A stretch of DNA of 54,165 bases from an uncultured Pirellulaceae bacterium (GTDB lineage: Bacteria > Planctomycetota > Planctomycetia > Pirellulales > Pirellulaceae): NCBI GenBank assembly GCA_905480235.1, contig CAJQPP010000044.1:1-54165 (forward strand). The letters run 5' to 3'. Shown one piece after another: positions 36,820 through 46,066 of this stretch. Position 1 is the first letter of the stretch; each line of letters begins with the position of its first letter. The notes below the pieces were generated by a model. That model ran no database searches. It saw only the letters and a program-made list of their open reading frames with translations, and was not told the DNA's origin. Both the position numbers and the translations under genes were made by a program.

Positions 36820-37617
36820 TTAGATTTGTCCAATGATCAGTTCACGTTGATTCCAACGCTCAGATATTTGGCTGGCCGTTTCAATCACCTTGGACTCACG
36901 GTCCAGCGCCTTTAGTTGCAGTTCTAGTTCCTGCAGGCGACCGGTGGCCTCTTTACTTTTGGCGGCTACTTTGGTCCAACGACGGGATAGAGTTAGCAGA
37001 TCTTCAATTTCACGTTGAAGTTTTTGACGTTCGGTTTGCAGGTCGTTCAAGCGACCGGGTGCCTCGGAAACGCTGGCGGAAATCGTTTCCCGGCGTTGAG
37101 TCAATGTTCGCATGACATCGACCAATGAAATGCGATCCAAACCGGTGGTTAATTTGTAAAGGTATTCGGCGGCATCGGTGCTATTGAGCGTATTGAGTTC
37201 TTGGATCTCTTTTAATCCAATTGCGAATACGTTATTGAAAATCGCCTCATCTACATTGGCTAACAGGGTCGCCAATTGGGCCTTGCCGTATTGCGCTCCG
37301 TCATCGTCATTGATGACGGCCAAGTCACCGAACTCGTCGTTTGATCGATTAGGGTCGACATGACGTTGAATGACATAATTACCGATAGGGGTAATCGCAT
37401 GTACTTCACCTCCGGCAATGCCACCGTAGACCGGGGGGCTATACTTGCCACGGCGTTCGCTCGAAAAACCAAACATGGCTGAGCGAACGAATTGCATGAG
37501 CGTGGTTTTTCCCGCTTCGTTTCGCCCATAGAAAAGGGTCATGCCGGGGTTGAGATTGTCGACAGTAAGGCCTTTCCATACGCCAAAACCGTCAACTTGT
37601 AGATCATTGATTCTCAC
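36820..37617 (-). CDS. YhaN/SbcC-like repair ATPase, N-terminal part ending at an in-frame TAA
   Basis: 265 residues from a GTG at 37617, supported by GGAG eight bases upstream. It carries the AAA/ABC-type N-terminal half: MRINDLQVDGFGVWKGL, Walker A FYGRNEAGKTTLMQF (about residues 30-44), and FNNVFAIGLKEIQEL, typical of YhaN-family ATPases, then the start of the coiled coil. It stops at TAA (36820-36822) in the middle of the coiled coil, followed in frame by the C-terminal part. The natural product should be about 1137 residues. It lies 51 bp after the SbcD-like gene, the usual partner order. Either a true pseudogene or a single-base error. Confidence 0.82.
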   Translation of the reverse strand: MRINDLQVDGFGVWKGLTVDNLNPGMTLFYGRNEAGKTTLMQFVRSAMFGFSSERRGKYSPPVYGGIAGGEVHAITPIGNYVIQRHVDPNRSNDEFGDLAVINDDDGAQYGKAQLATLLANVDEAIFNNVFAIGLKEIQELNTLNSTDAAEYLYKLTTGLDRISLVDVMRTLTQRRETISASVSEAPGRLNDLQTERQKLQREIEDLLTLSRRWTKVAAKSKEATGRLQELELQLKALDRESKVIETASQISERWNQRELIIGQI

Positions 37618-37668
37618 TTAACCAACTCCATTGGAACCGTGTATGTCTTGTCTTTATAAATTCGGGAA

Positions 37669-38904
37669 TCAAGCATCGGTTGAATTCAGATCATGTGCGG
37701 ACAAATTATCGACACCCAGTAAGGCGGCTCGATGCAAAATGGATTCACGAGTCTCTTTTGGCAATCTTGCCAAATCGACCATCCATTCCTTTCCATCCGT
37801 CGTTTCAGCCAGGTAGTTTTCTAATGGCAACGACAGGGTTGTGTCGCCTTGAAAGCGGCTCACTGCGCGTAAGTAATCGCCCAAAATAGTGTCTTCTTCG
37901 TACCACTCAGTGGGTAAAGCGCGAGGCGCGTCGATTTCGAAACTGACGGTCCATAGACTTCCATGGAGTTGACCGAATTCCTGGCGTAACCAGTTCAGCA
38001 ATTCCTTCTGCAAGGAAGCTTTTCTCAGGCCAGAGTGGAATTCGCCGGTGGTGGAGATCTTCCAATTCATCAAAATCTGACGATCGGGAGAATCAGTGCA
38101 TATCTTTAATGCTCGCTCACCAATGATCTCTTTTAACTCAGGAATTTTATTGGACTCGGAGACCGTTAACCTTTGATCAGTCCAGCGTATCTGATCGACC
38201 GCCTTGTCCTGTACATGAGCCACCCCGTCAGTATCTACCGAAACCAAAGTGCAGCCATGAGGTCCCGTTTCGGTTGGACAACGACTTTGCAGAGTCCCGG
38301 GATAGACGACGATGGTTTCGTCCCGTTTAACGATTTTACGTTTATGTTTTCCGCCCAAGGCCCAGTAATTGATGTGCTGGAGCGAAACGCTGGTTAAATC
38401 GAGTTCTCCATGCAGCAAAGCAATCGCGAAAATTTCGTCTTCACCGGCATGAAAATTAGCCGGGTTACGTTTTTGACTATCTAACGATGCGCCCAAAATG
38501 GTGGCCACCGGATTTTCACCACGGACATGGACAACTGGCTCAACCAAAGTAGATGGAAAGGTTGTGACGTTGGCCGGAAGTTCAATGGCTTTGGGCCAAT
38601 GCTCCGTTTGATCCACCCCTCCACCGCACCAGTAAACGTGAATGTTTTTGCTGGCAAGACGCTCGAATTGTCCGAGAAGGAAGGCAATACTCCTGGGACC
38701 CCCTAAATCCAAATCAACAACATCGCCGGCTAATAACACAAAATCGACACGCTCATTGATCGCTAGATCAAAAAGACGCTCTGCCGCGTCGTAAGGGGCG
38801 TTAGTAAGAGATTGCTTCCAATGCGAGGGGATTTCCGCAATTCCGGAGATGGCACGATCTAAATGAAGATCGGACGCGTGTAAAAATTTAAAAGCGTTCG
38901 ACAT
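37669..38904 (-). CDS. SbcD/YhaO-like metallophosphoesterase (DNA repair exonuclease family)
   Basis: 411 residues from the ATG at 38904, which has AGGAGG eight bases upstream. The N-terminal phosphoesterase domain has FLHASDLHLD (motif I), LLAGDVVDLD (motif II), IALLHGELD (motif IV) and YWALGGKHKRK (motif V region). The expected GNHD motif III is replaced by CGGGVDQ, losing the Asn/His pair. A C-terminal region (about 250-411) resembles the capping part of Mre11-like proteins. Partnered with the ATPase downstream it would form an Mre11-Rad50-like complex that processes DNA ends; the altered motif makes nuclease activity uncertain. Confidence 0.82.
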   Translation of the reverse strand: MSNAFKFLHASDLHLDRAISGIAEIPSHWKQSLTNAPYDAAERLFDLAINERVDFVLLAGDVVDLDLGGPRSIAFLLGQFERLASKNIHVYWCGGGVDQTEHWPKAIELPANVTTFPSTLVEPVVHVRGENPVATILGASLDSQKRNPANFHAGEDEIFAIALLHGELDLTSVSLQHINYWALGGKHKRKIVKRDETIVVYPGTLQSRCPTETGPHGCTLVSVDTDGVAHVQDKAVDQIRWTDQRLTVSESNKIPELKEIIGERALKICTDSPDRQILMNWKISTTGEFHSGLRKASLQKELLNWLRQEFGQLHGSLWTVSFEIDAPRALPTEWYEEDTILGDYLRAVSRFQGDTTLSLPLENYLAETTDGKEWMVDLARLPKETRESILHRAALLGVDNLSAHDLNSTDA

Positions 38905-39782
38905 CGAAAGCACCTCCTTGCGCTGTCTGTATCTTGGCTAAATTCTGATTCGGCTGGCCAAAGCCGACAGGGTACCGCTAAAGATTTTAACCCATGCTCA
39001 AAAACGCACCTATATCAATGTCAGACGCAATGTCAGACGCTTTGCGTAAAGCGGGCTTCCATCGGCTGTTGTTTTTGATTGCCAGTAAGAGTGATAGCAG
39101 TTTTGGCGAATGCAGTTCCCATTGTAGGTTTTTCTGCTTTACGCCGAGCGGCGAAGGGAGATCGGCTTCGACCAGAGGGTTTCAAAAGGCTGGAGGGGCA
39201 ACCGAGACCATTGCGATGCAAACGTCACTTATAATGAATGAATGCCCAATTTGTTTTCGGGCAGAAATTATTTTACAACGACTTAACCTCTTTTGAGTTT
39301 AAGTATTAGAAGGATACCCACCGGTATGCTTGGCAAGTAATTTTGAACGAAGCAAAACCGGAAATGCATATCGGTATCTTGCAGCATGGTAAATCTCGAG
39401 CGACGGCTATACGTAAAGAAATAGTCCGCCGTCGGAATTGAAATACCGAGTGTCCGTTTGTGATTTTTTCTGATGCGTTCTTGCCTGCAGTTTCCTTTTA
39501 GTAGAAATGCGGGAGTGGATTTGCAAATTACTTTTCGGAGATAATCCGACTTAAACAGATGGTTAAATAACGCTGGTAGATCACCATTTGGACTCAAACA
39601 ATTTTTGATTTTTCTTGCAACGGCGGTTAGATTGATTTCTCTGGCGCATTTTCGGTGCTGTAGAAAGGGGGCTCAGTTCAATCACTTCTGGTTCGTGAAC
39701 CAACCGACCGTGCTGCTCAGAATCAAGCTTTTCTAAAAAGCTCTTTTCAAAAATCTCTTTTCAAGAAGCAGGAGAAAATTCT
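38905..39782. other. Intergenic region, 878 bp, between divergent genes
   Basis: The longest non-coding stretch in the window. Frames at 38994-39296 (plus) and 39283-39597 (minus) lack ribosome sites and familiar sequence. An 11-base direct repeat (ctcttttcaa core, about 39740-39765) lies in the leader of the 39783 gene. No RNA family recognised. Confidence 0.4.
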
Positions 39783-41006
39783 ATGTTGCGCACGCAAAAC
39801 AAAAGACTTTGCTTTGTAGCAATTACGCTTGTTCCATTTTTGAGTTGGCAAACATTGGCAGCTCAGGACGACGATGGGCATGGGGGGCATTCGCATGGTG
39901 AGTACATCGATTTAGCCACACTCGGTATGTCGGGAGGCAGCGACCACACCGGCCATGATGGATTGGTAGGGGGCAGAACAGCGATCACTTCCGAAGCGGT
40001 ACACGCGTATAACGCGTTGCGGGATTTCGTTGGTTTGGGTCCTGTAACGATGGATGATATTGGTGGTTGGGCTTTCGCAAATAGTCTAACGAACAATTCT
40101 CAGGCCTGGGGTAACGACCAGATGGGCGTTGGGATGTGGTATGCGATGCAAGGTGCCAAAGTTGGGTGGATGGCCGATAATACCTTTGACCCTCAAGTCG
40201 TAGCGGACATTGAACGCACGGCAAGATTGGGTAATCAAAAACAGGTAATGGCCATGGTTTACCAGTATGGTCATAAAGGCTTTGCCGATTACCTGATCAA
40301 GAGTGGTTCCCAGCAAAACTTTATCAACACGTTAAAGATGGAACCTCATTACGCGGGTTGGATGCACGACAGATGCCACGGCATGCTGTCTATCGAAGGT
40401 GTTGCGATTGCTCACGATGTCAATCACTTGACTGTGCTCAGTCACGATCAAATGCAGCCTTTCATGAATGATACCTGGGACTGGCCGCAGTGGCCGGCAC
40501 TGGAGGTCTCAGAATCACGTGTCCTGGAGTATTTCCAAAGCATGGTGGTACTGGGTGACCCGTTGGGCGAGCATCTCAGTAACCTCGGTGAACCATCCAC
40601 TCCAGATGATCCCGCTGATCCACCCAGCGACCCGGGCAGCGGATCAGGAAACGGGCCGTATACGGCTGGTGATATTTCTGTTGAGGTCAGTGGCGATCTG
40701 TGGTGGGACGGTTTTACGGCAACGATCGGTGTGCATAACGAGAGTAACTCCAATCTGAGCGAGTGGCATTTCCGCTTTTTTAGCTCACACCAAATCTCTG
40801 GTACACCGTGGGGTTGCAAGGTTCAAACCACGGACTTGGGTAACGGTTATTTTGAGCATCGTGTAAGCGGTGCTGATTGGGCCACAGGAATTCCTGCCGG
40901 TGGTTCTTGGTATGTTGGATTTAATGGCAACCAAGGCAACTCGTTAGGAAATTCAGGTTTGCTGGATGGTCCCAAGCTATTCGATGGTGGATGGATCGGA
41001 GAGTAA
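39783..41006 (+). CDS. Secreted protein with carbohydrate-binding module and unknown (possibly glycoside hydrolase) domain
   Basis: 407 residues; GGAG lies eight bases before the ATG. Signal peptide 1-27 (ending LAAQ). A His/Asp-rich segment follows (DDDGHGGHSHGEY, DHTGHDG), able to bind metal. The main domain (about 70-265) is helical with conserved-looking GVGMWYAMQGAKVGWM, MEPHYAGWMHDRCHG and IAHDVNHLTVLSHDQMQ. It recalls GH124-type catalytic domains, but only from memory. A Pro/Asp/Gly linker (about 270-295) leads to a C-terminal module of about 100 residues (VEVSGDLWWDGFTATIGVHN, ending GSWYVGFNGNQGNSLG) that looks like CBM family 2. A polysaccharide-degrading enzyme is inferred. Confidence 0.7.
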   Translation: MLRTQNKRLCFVAITLVPFLSWQTLAAQDDDGHGGHSHGEYIDLATLGMSGGSDHTGHDGLVGGRTAITSEAVHAYNALRDFVGLGPVTMDDIGGWAFANSLTNNSQAWGNDQMGVGMWYAMQGAKVGWMADNTFDPQVVADIERTARLGNQKQVMAMVYQYGHKGFADYLIKSGSQQNFINTLKMEPHYAGWMHDRCHGMLSIEGVAIAHDVNHLTVLSHDQMQPFMNDTWDWPQWPALEVSESRVLEYFQSMVVLGDPLGEHLSNLGEPSTPDDPADPPSDPGSGSGNGPYTAGDISVEVSGDLWWDGFTATIGVHNESNSNLSEWHFRFFSSHQISGTPWGCKVQTTDLGNGYFEHRVSGADWATGIPAGGSWYVGFNGNQGNSLGNSGLLDGPKLFDGGWIGE

Positions 41007-41685
41007 TTGGAAAGCCGTCATTGCGATAACCATTGATCCAGTGCGTGCCGGAATTCAAGGCCCGCACTGGTTCGCTTTCTCGATTTCACTGTCTTAGTCG
41101 ACGTATGCCGGTCGGAACGGAATACTACGAAAAGGACCTGAGGTTGAGGGACGCGCAATTTGCGATGACGCCGTGGGAGGCTCGATCAAGACGCTCTTTC
41201 ACTTTCGTGACGAAGGGTAGGTTTTGAACCGCCAGAAATCGTGTCTCAGTTACTTTTGGAAAATAATCTCATGAGGGCTGGAACGGGTTAGCTCCCGGCC
41301 AGCCCTTTTTTTTCGTTTGTTTACCGACATTCATCAGACGCGATAACCACCGAATTGCTCATCAGAAACTCGGTTGGCTATCCAATTAAATGAGTCGTTT
41401 TCAAAACAGCGTTCCAGACGCATGCTTAAAGCGTGCCGTTTTTCGTGTGGGATTTATCAAAACGGGGTGACTGATTGAAATTGCCAGGTTAAACCGGCTC
41501 CGACCGCTTTAAATTCACTGTCTTGGGGCGGCTTGCGTGAAGGCTTACTTAAAGACTATCGTAATTTGGTATTCAGAAACGTCGCAGTTCCCGGGACGTG
41601 ATATTACACAAGTCCCGTGGCCTGACTCTTTTTACCAAGTGTTACGTTCCGTCTTTTTACTTTCGCTGTTTCCTTTGACACGTCC
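41007..41685. other. Intergenic region, 679 bp
   Basis: Apart from the terminator at 41274-41313 nothing is recognised. A 64-codon frame at 41033-41227 has no support. Confidence 0.45.
41274..41313 (+). terminator. Rho-independent terminator
   Basis: agggctgg (41274-41281) pairs with ccagccct (41299-41306), with an inner cggg/cccg stem, followed by a run of T. It is 268 bp after the stop of the CBM protein gene and should end its transcript. Confidence 0.85.
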
Positions 41686-42369
41686 ATGTCCCATTCAAAA
41701 CATTCCATCAGCATGAGAGGGCGTAAGCGGCTTAAGTTGAAGACGCTTGCCGGTTTTGAAAAACACCATCGAATTCCGGTGGGCGATGAGGAAGCTGCGG
41801 AGAGGTATCTTGCAAATATTGGCGTTCAAGACGTTGGTCGGGATCTCGACATCTTTTTCAAGAAGTTGCGGGATGAGTTCCGTTACAAACGCCGCGAGTT
41901 GGAAGTTGCGGGGCCCATTGATGGCACCGGGTCGATTCAAAGTCCCGATTTTGAATACCGGGTCCATTTAAGGCCGGACAAGGAAAGTCCCGAGTCAGTG
42001 ATTTGGGAACGGAGCGTGGTGGGGTTATCCAGTTGGAAAATTCTTTTGACGGAAGCGTTTCAGAAAATATTCGACCCTTACCTGTCTTCCATACTCATCG
42101 AATTATCGGATCCGATCGACACTTTCGCCGTGATTGACCATGTCGAGGATCTGGCGGAATCCGATTGTGAGGTCGACTATGATCGCGAAGGAACTTGGTG
42201 TGATATTCGGACTTCTGATCTCGATGCTAAGATGCGAATCATGCCTCACCAGATTTTGGTCGACGGACCCTTATCGCTCAGTACCGCAGATTTAATAGAA
42301 AATTATTGGCAGCTTCAGAGTCGTTTCTTAGCCACTGTCGATCTGCCCGAGTGGTGCACTAAGGCTTGA
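41686..42369 (+). CDS. Hypothetical protein
   Basis: 227 residues without signal peptide or membrane segment. It starts with a basic stretch (MRGRKRLKLKTL), followed by a mixed alpha/beta region (FFKKLRDEFRYKRRELEV, YRVHLRPDKESPESVIWER). I recognise no domain. No strong ribosome site precedes the ATG, yet amino-acid composition and length suggest a real gene. Its end overlaps the end of the convergent serine hydrolase gene by 11 bp. Confidence 0.62.
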   Translation: MSHSKHSISMRGRKRLKLKTLAGFEKHHRIPVGDEEAAERYLANIGVQDVGRDLDIFFKKLRDEFRYKRRELEVAGPIDGTGSIQSPDFEYRVHLRPDKESPESVIWERSVVGLSSWKILLTEAFQKIFDPYLSSILIELSDPIDTFAVIDHVEDLAESDCEVDYDREGTWCDIRTSDLDAKMRIMPHQILVDGPLSLSTADLIENYWQLQSRFLATVDLPEWCTKA

Positions 42370-43909
42370 CTCGTTTGAATTCGAATTCGTGCCACCAAAA
42401 ATCATCGTTGGGGATATCCAAGCGGAAGCGGCTGATTTCCGCTCGGTTGTTGGCGAAGAACTGAATGTTTCCGCCTCCAAACCAAGCAGAAGTGGTCTGC
42501 CATTGGATGGCGAATGTATCGTGGTGCATATGCGTGAGCGTTGCCTTACGTTCGGGCGCAACCGAAAAATTCAATGTTAATCGGCCGTCTTGTAAGGTGA
42601 TTTCGGCATCGCCGTACATGGTATCCGTGTAACGTCCTGCGAATTTTTCCAGGGGCAACGAGGGTGAAGTTCCGCTGAGGCGTGGCTTCATGGAGTCAGC
42701 GATTCGTTGTTCGAATTTTTCGCGATCTTGGTGGAACTCTTTCAATAGCAACGCGTTCCAATCGGGTTTATCACCGCCGAGAAACTCGTCGAGAATACGG
42801 TTGCAAGCGACGGTTGGCAGCGAGGTCATGCTGTTGGTCAGGACTACGATTCCCAGGTTTTCTTCGGGTACCAGTACGACCCGAGAAAACATGCCATCGT
42901 ACCCACCGCCATGGGCAAGAATTTTTCGACCCTTAAAATCTCTCATCGACCAGCCTAAACCGTAGGCCCGAAAATGAGTCGTTGGTGATTTCTTTTGATA
43001 GGCCTCGCTTACATTGATTAACGTTTGCGGTTTCCACATTTCACGGCTCGCCGCAGGCGAAAATAATTGGTTACCGTCCTTTTTTTTCCCCCTTCGCAAG
43101 AGCATGCGAATCCATTTAGTCATATCACGGGTCGAAGAGATAATACCGCCAGCGGCGGCCATCGTATCCCAGTTAGTCCAAGGAATGGCGGTTACGGTAT
43201 GCCGTGTTGTTTTATGAGGCTGTGCGACATTGTTGCGAGTTTTGAGGGCAGTGGTGGACGTTACTGTTTCGTTCATTTCCAGGGCATCCAGAATCTGTCT
43301 CTGGATAAAAAACTGCCAGTTAACGCCGGTCACAGCGGTGATGACTTCGCCGGCAGCCAGATACATCAAGTTCGAGTATCCGTAGGCCCGCCCGAATTTA
43401 CCGGCTTGGGGAAGGTGGCGGGCACGGTCCAAAACCTGTTGCGGTGTGAATACGGTTTCATACCACAATAAATCGCCACTGTACGTGCCTAAGCCACTGC
43501 GGTGGCACAGCAAATCCCGAATCGTCATGTCGGCACTTACGTAACGATCGTAAAGCTCGAAATCAGGCAGGTATTTGCGAACGGGATCGTCCCATTGAAT
43601 ACTGCCCTGGTCGACTAAGGTTGCCAATGCAGCGGCTGTAAAGGCTTTGGTATTAGAGGCGATGGCAAAGAGCGTGTTTTCGTCCACCGGCTCCTCGGTG
43701 TTGAGTTCTCGAACGCCGTAGCCTTTGGAGAAAACTACTTGGTCGTCTTTCACAATCGCGACCGCAAATCCAGGTACCCGCCAATCGACCTTGGCTTGGG
43801 AAAGATAATTGTCGATCTCAGATAGCGACGGATGGGTTTGTCCGCAGGCATTGGCGGAACACCCACAGGCAGTTAGCAGCATCATGAAAACGAAAATGAC
43901 AGCGCGCAT
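42359..43909 (-). CDS. Beta-lactamase-fold serine hydrolase lipoprotein
   Basis: 516 residues from the ATG at 43909 (AAGGG nine bases upstream); a TTG at 43960 is the alternative. The N-terminus is a lipoprotein signal with lipobox L-T-A-C15. The class C beta-lactamase/esterase core shows the nucleophile motif S85-N-T-K88, the Tyr motif YGYSNLMYL and the third motif LAHGGGYDG. The C-terminal 100 residues (FAGRYTDTMYGDAEITLQDG) form the DUF3471-like beta domain often attached to these enzymes. It is expected in the periplasm as a D-amino-acid peptidase or esterase rather than a resistance enzyme. Substrate unknown. Confidence 0.88.
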   Translation of the reverse strand: MRAVIFVFMMLLTACGCSANACGQTHPSLSEIDNYLSQAKVDWRVPGFAVAIVKDDQVVFSKGYGVRELNTEEPVDENTLFAIASNTKAFTAAALATLVDQGSIQWDDPVRKYLPDFELYDRYVSADMTIRDLLCHRSGLGTYSGDLLWYETVFTPQQVLDRARHLPQAGKFGRAYGYSNLMYLAAGEVITAVTGVNWQFFIQRQILDALEMNETVTSTTALKTRNNVAQPHKTTRHTVTAIPWTNWDTMAAAGGIISSTRDMTKWIRMLLRRGKKKDGNQLFSPAASREMWKPQTLINVSEAYQKKSPTTHFRAYGLGWSMRDFKGRKILAHGGGYDGMFSRVVLVPEENLGIVVLTNSMTSLPTVACNRILDEFLGGDKPDWNALLLKEFHQDREKFEQRIADSMKPRLSGTSPSLPLEKFAGRYTDTMYGDAEITLQDGRLTLNFSVAPERKATLTHMHHDTFAIQWQTTSAWFGGGNIQFFANNRAEISRFRLDIPNDDFWWHEFEFKRVKP

Positions 43910-43997
43910 TGAGGGGTCCCTTTTGAGATTCAGGCAATCCGTGATTGATCTAGCCGACAATATCTTATGCCGGAGGTCGCCTGTCCATTCGGGGTGA

Positions 43998-44963
43998 TCA
44001 GAAATCTAAGCTTAAATCCAAATGGTCGGGGCATGCGTTGATCCACGAATCATCGGTCTCGTAACCGAGTTCTTGCAGCCATGGCCCGGTGCTGTTTTGG
44101 AATTTTTCGGCGTCTTGTTTTGTAAAATAGTTTCGCCAGTCACCGGAGATTCCTTTGCGTGTCTTGGCGAGTTGTTCGGCTTGGCCGCTCGGTCGACCCG
44201 TCAATTTCTCAAACGTCACCGCTTCACTGCAGGATTTTGCAATTTGGGGACTCGAAGTGACTTTCAGGTGCTTGAAGATGCTTTGCAGCACACCGGCTTG
44301 GTCAGCAAGCATTTTTTCATACTGAACCTGCAGCGTTGTCGGCTGAGCGGGTCCCAAGGCAACCAATGGTTCTCTCCAATAACGGGCCCATTTTTCCAGT
44401 ACTTCGTCATCAAAAAATCGCTTCAACTTAGCTTGCGGATTGCGTTTGACAAACATTTGGTAACGCTTTGACGATTCATCCTCGCGCGCAATCCAATCGA
44501 ACACACCGCTAACTGCGACGTCTCGCCCATCGCGAATTAAGTGAATGATTCGGGAATGGGGTCGGGATCGAACACCGTTGACGACTCGCTGGGAAGTGCC
44601 CAAATAGGGTGTGATCTTGTCAACAATCACCGGCTTGCCCGATTTCGCGTGCAGGTAATTTATGAGGAACGTCTGAAACTCGGAAAAGAGGTCAGTTGCC
44701 AATTCGTTAGCGGTTTCAAATCCAAGTGATTCATAGAAGGTGTGCCGAGACAAGCCGGTTATGAATTCATCCGCGGTGATTCGCGGTACCGTTTTGCCTT
44801 GGTTGTTCTTCCACAATTCAAAGAAACGACCGAACATGCGATTTTCAGTAGATAAGATTTCGGGGTGCTGCCCCAATGCTTTGGCTAACCAGGTTGAACC
44901 GCTGCGTGGTGCTGAAATCGTGAAATGCACCACGGCGTTTTCCGATAAGTGGTGTTGAGTCAT
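43998..44963 (-). CDS. Sulfotransferase (PAPS-dependent)
   Basis: 321 residues. The 5'-phosphosulfate-binding loop is FTISAPRSGSTWLAKALG (about residues 16-33), and the 3'-phosphate-binding motif is RIIHLIRDGRDVAVS (about 138-152). KLTGRPSGQ and the C-terminal KGISGDWRNYFT are the usual distal PAPS contacts (R-K-G-x-x-G-D-W). It transfers sulfate from PAPS to a hydroxyl or amine of a glycan, protein or small molecule. Position beside glycosyltransferases suggests sulfation of a surface polysaccharide. It is 32 bp after the kdsD-like gene on the same strand. Confidence 0.9.
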   Translation of the reverse strand: MTQHHLSENAVVHFTISAPRSGSTWLAKALGQHPEILSTENRMFGRFFELWKNNQGKTVPRITADEFITGLSRHTFYESLGFETANELATDLFSEFQTFLINYLHAKSGKPVIVDKITPYLGTSQRVVNGVRSRPHSRIIHLIRDGRDVAVSGVFDWIAREDESSKRYQMFVKRNPQAKLKRFFDDEVLEKWARYWREPLVALGPAQPTTLQVQYEKMLADQAGVLQSIFKHLKVTSSPQIAKSCSEAVTFEKLTGRPSGQAEQLAKTRKGISGDWRNYFTKQDAEKFQNSTGPWLQELGYETDDSWINACPDHLDLSLDF

Positions 44964-44995
44964 GGGCGTTCAGGAAAAGGAATGCAGTGAAGGGT

Positions 44996-45979
44996 CTAGC
45001 CAAGGCCAGCTTTTAAAAGGTCGTGCAAGTGCAGGGCCCCAATGACAATGCCGTTATCGACAACGGGCATCACAGTAATTTGGCAGTCATTCATTAGGGT
45101 TAAAGCCTCAACGGCCAATAATTCGCTGGTTAATGTGCGTGGAGACCGCGTCATTAAATCCGCTACTGGTAGATCCAGAGGGTTAGGGTCGCGTTCGAGG
45201 ATGCGCCTTAGATCGCCATCGGTCACGATGCCCAATAAATGTTGGGAGGAATCGGCAATGAAGCCGGCTCCCAACTTGCCTTGGCTGATTGCCACAATGG
45301 CGTCCCTCAGGCTGGCGTCGCTGTTGACCAGTGGAATGGCTGATTCTATCGCCATGAGGTCACTTACACGAAGTAATAAACTGCGACCAATTTGACCACC
45401 GGGATGGTTGGCGGCAAATTGCTCGGTGGTGAACCCTTTCAAATGAACCAAGGCGATCGCGAGTGCATCGCAAAGTGCCAGGGTCGCGGTGGTGCTGTTG
45501 GTGGGTGCTTGGGTGATGTCGTCAGCCTCGCGGGTCACCCCGGTAGCCATGTTTACGTCACTGACACTTGACAGGGCATTAGCCGCGGATCCGGTTAACG
45601 AGACGATAGGCACCTTGTGTCGCTTCAAATGCGGAATGAGTTCGAGTATTTCTTTCGTTTCGCCACTATTGGAAAGCGCTAAAAGTACGTCGCTGGAGGT
45701 GACGATTCCGAGGTCGCCGTGCAAGGCTTCTCCTGGGTGCAAAAAGATAGCCGGTGAGCCGACGCTCGAGAGCGTGGCAGCTGCTTTGCGGGCGATGGCA
45801 CTCATTTTACCCATCCCGGTCACGATCACACGACCATCGCAGCGCAACAGGATTTCGACGATGGCGACACATTCGGTAGGTAACGCGTTCGCAATGGCTG
45901 CAATGGCTTTGGCTTCGCCATTAAGCACATCAATAACCCATTGGCGTATTTGTTCGGAATTCAGGTTTGAGTTTTTCAT
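44996..45979 (-). CDS. kdsD: D-arabinose-5-phosphate isomerase (KdsD/KpsF type)
   Basis: 327 residues from the ATG at 45979, equal to the family length (E. coli KdsD 328); the frame extends to 46066 and an ATG at 46033 with AAGG is possible. The SIS domain has ITGMGK-like VIVTGMGKMSAIARK, HPGEALHGDLG and SNSGETKEI, and the two CBS domains at about 200-325 include GIVTDGDLRRILE. It interconverts ribulose-5-P and arabinose-5-P, the first step to KDO for lipopolysaccharide or capsule. It lies in a minus-strand run GT2, GT4, kdsD, sulfotransferase. Confidence 0.9.
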   Translation of the reverse strand: MKNSNLNSEQIRQWVIDVLNGEAKAIAAIANALPTECVAIVEILLRCDGRVIVTGMGKMSAIARKAAATLSSVGSPAIFLHPGEALHGDLGIVTSSDVLLALSNSGETKEILELIPHLKRHKVPIVSLTGSAANALSSVSDVNMATGVTREADDITQAPTNSTTATLALCDALAIALVHLKGFTTEQFAANHPGGQIGRSLLLRVSDLMAIESAIPLVNSDASLRDAIVAISQGKLGAGFIADSSQHLLGIVTDGDLRRILERDPNPLDLPVADLMTRSPRTLTSELLAVEALTLMNDCQITVMPVVDNGIVIGALHLHDLLKAGLG

Positions 45980-46066
45980 GATCGCGTCGTGTGAGCTGGA
46001 AACAGTTTGTTCATCGCGATTGGCTCGTCTCATTATAACCTTGTCGACTCGGCGGGCGGATACCAA

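Noticed and set aside
38994..39597. Two overlapping frames of about 100 codons in the long intergenic region
   Set aside because: No ribosome sites, odd composition, no domain; kept as intergenic.
42359..43909. Beta-lactamase resistance gene
   Set aside because: It has the SxxK, YxN and HGG motifs but also the C-terminal domain and lipoprotein signal typical of broad peptidase/esterase relatives; resistance is not supported.
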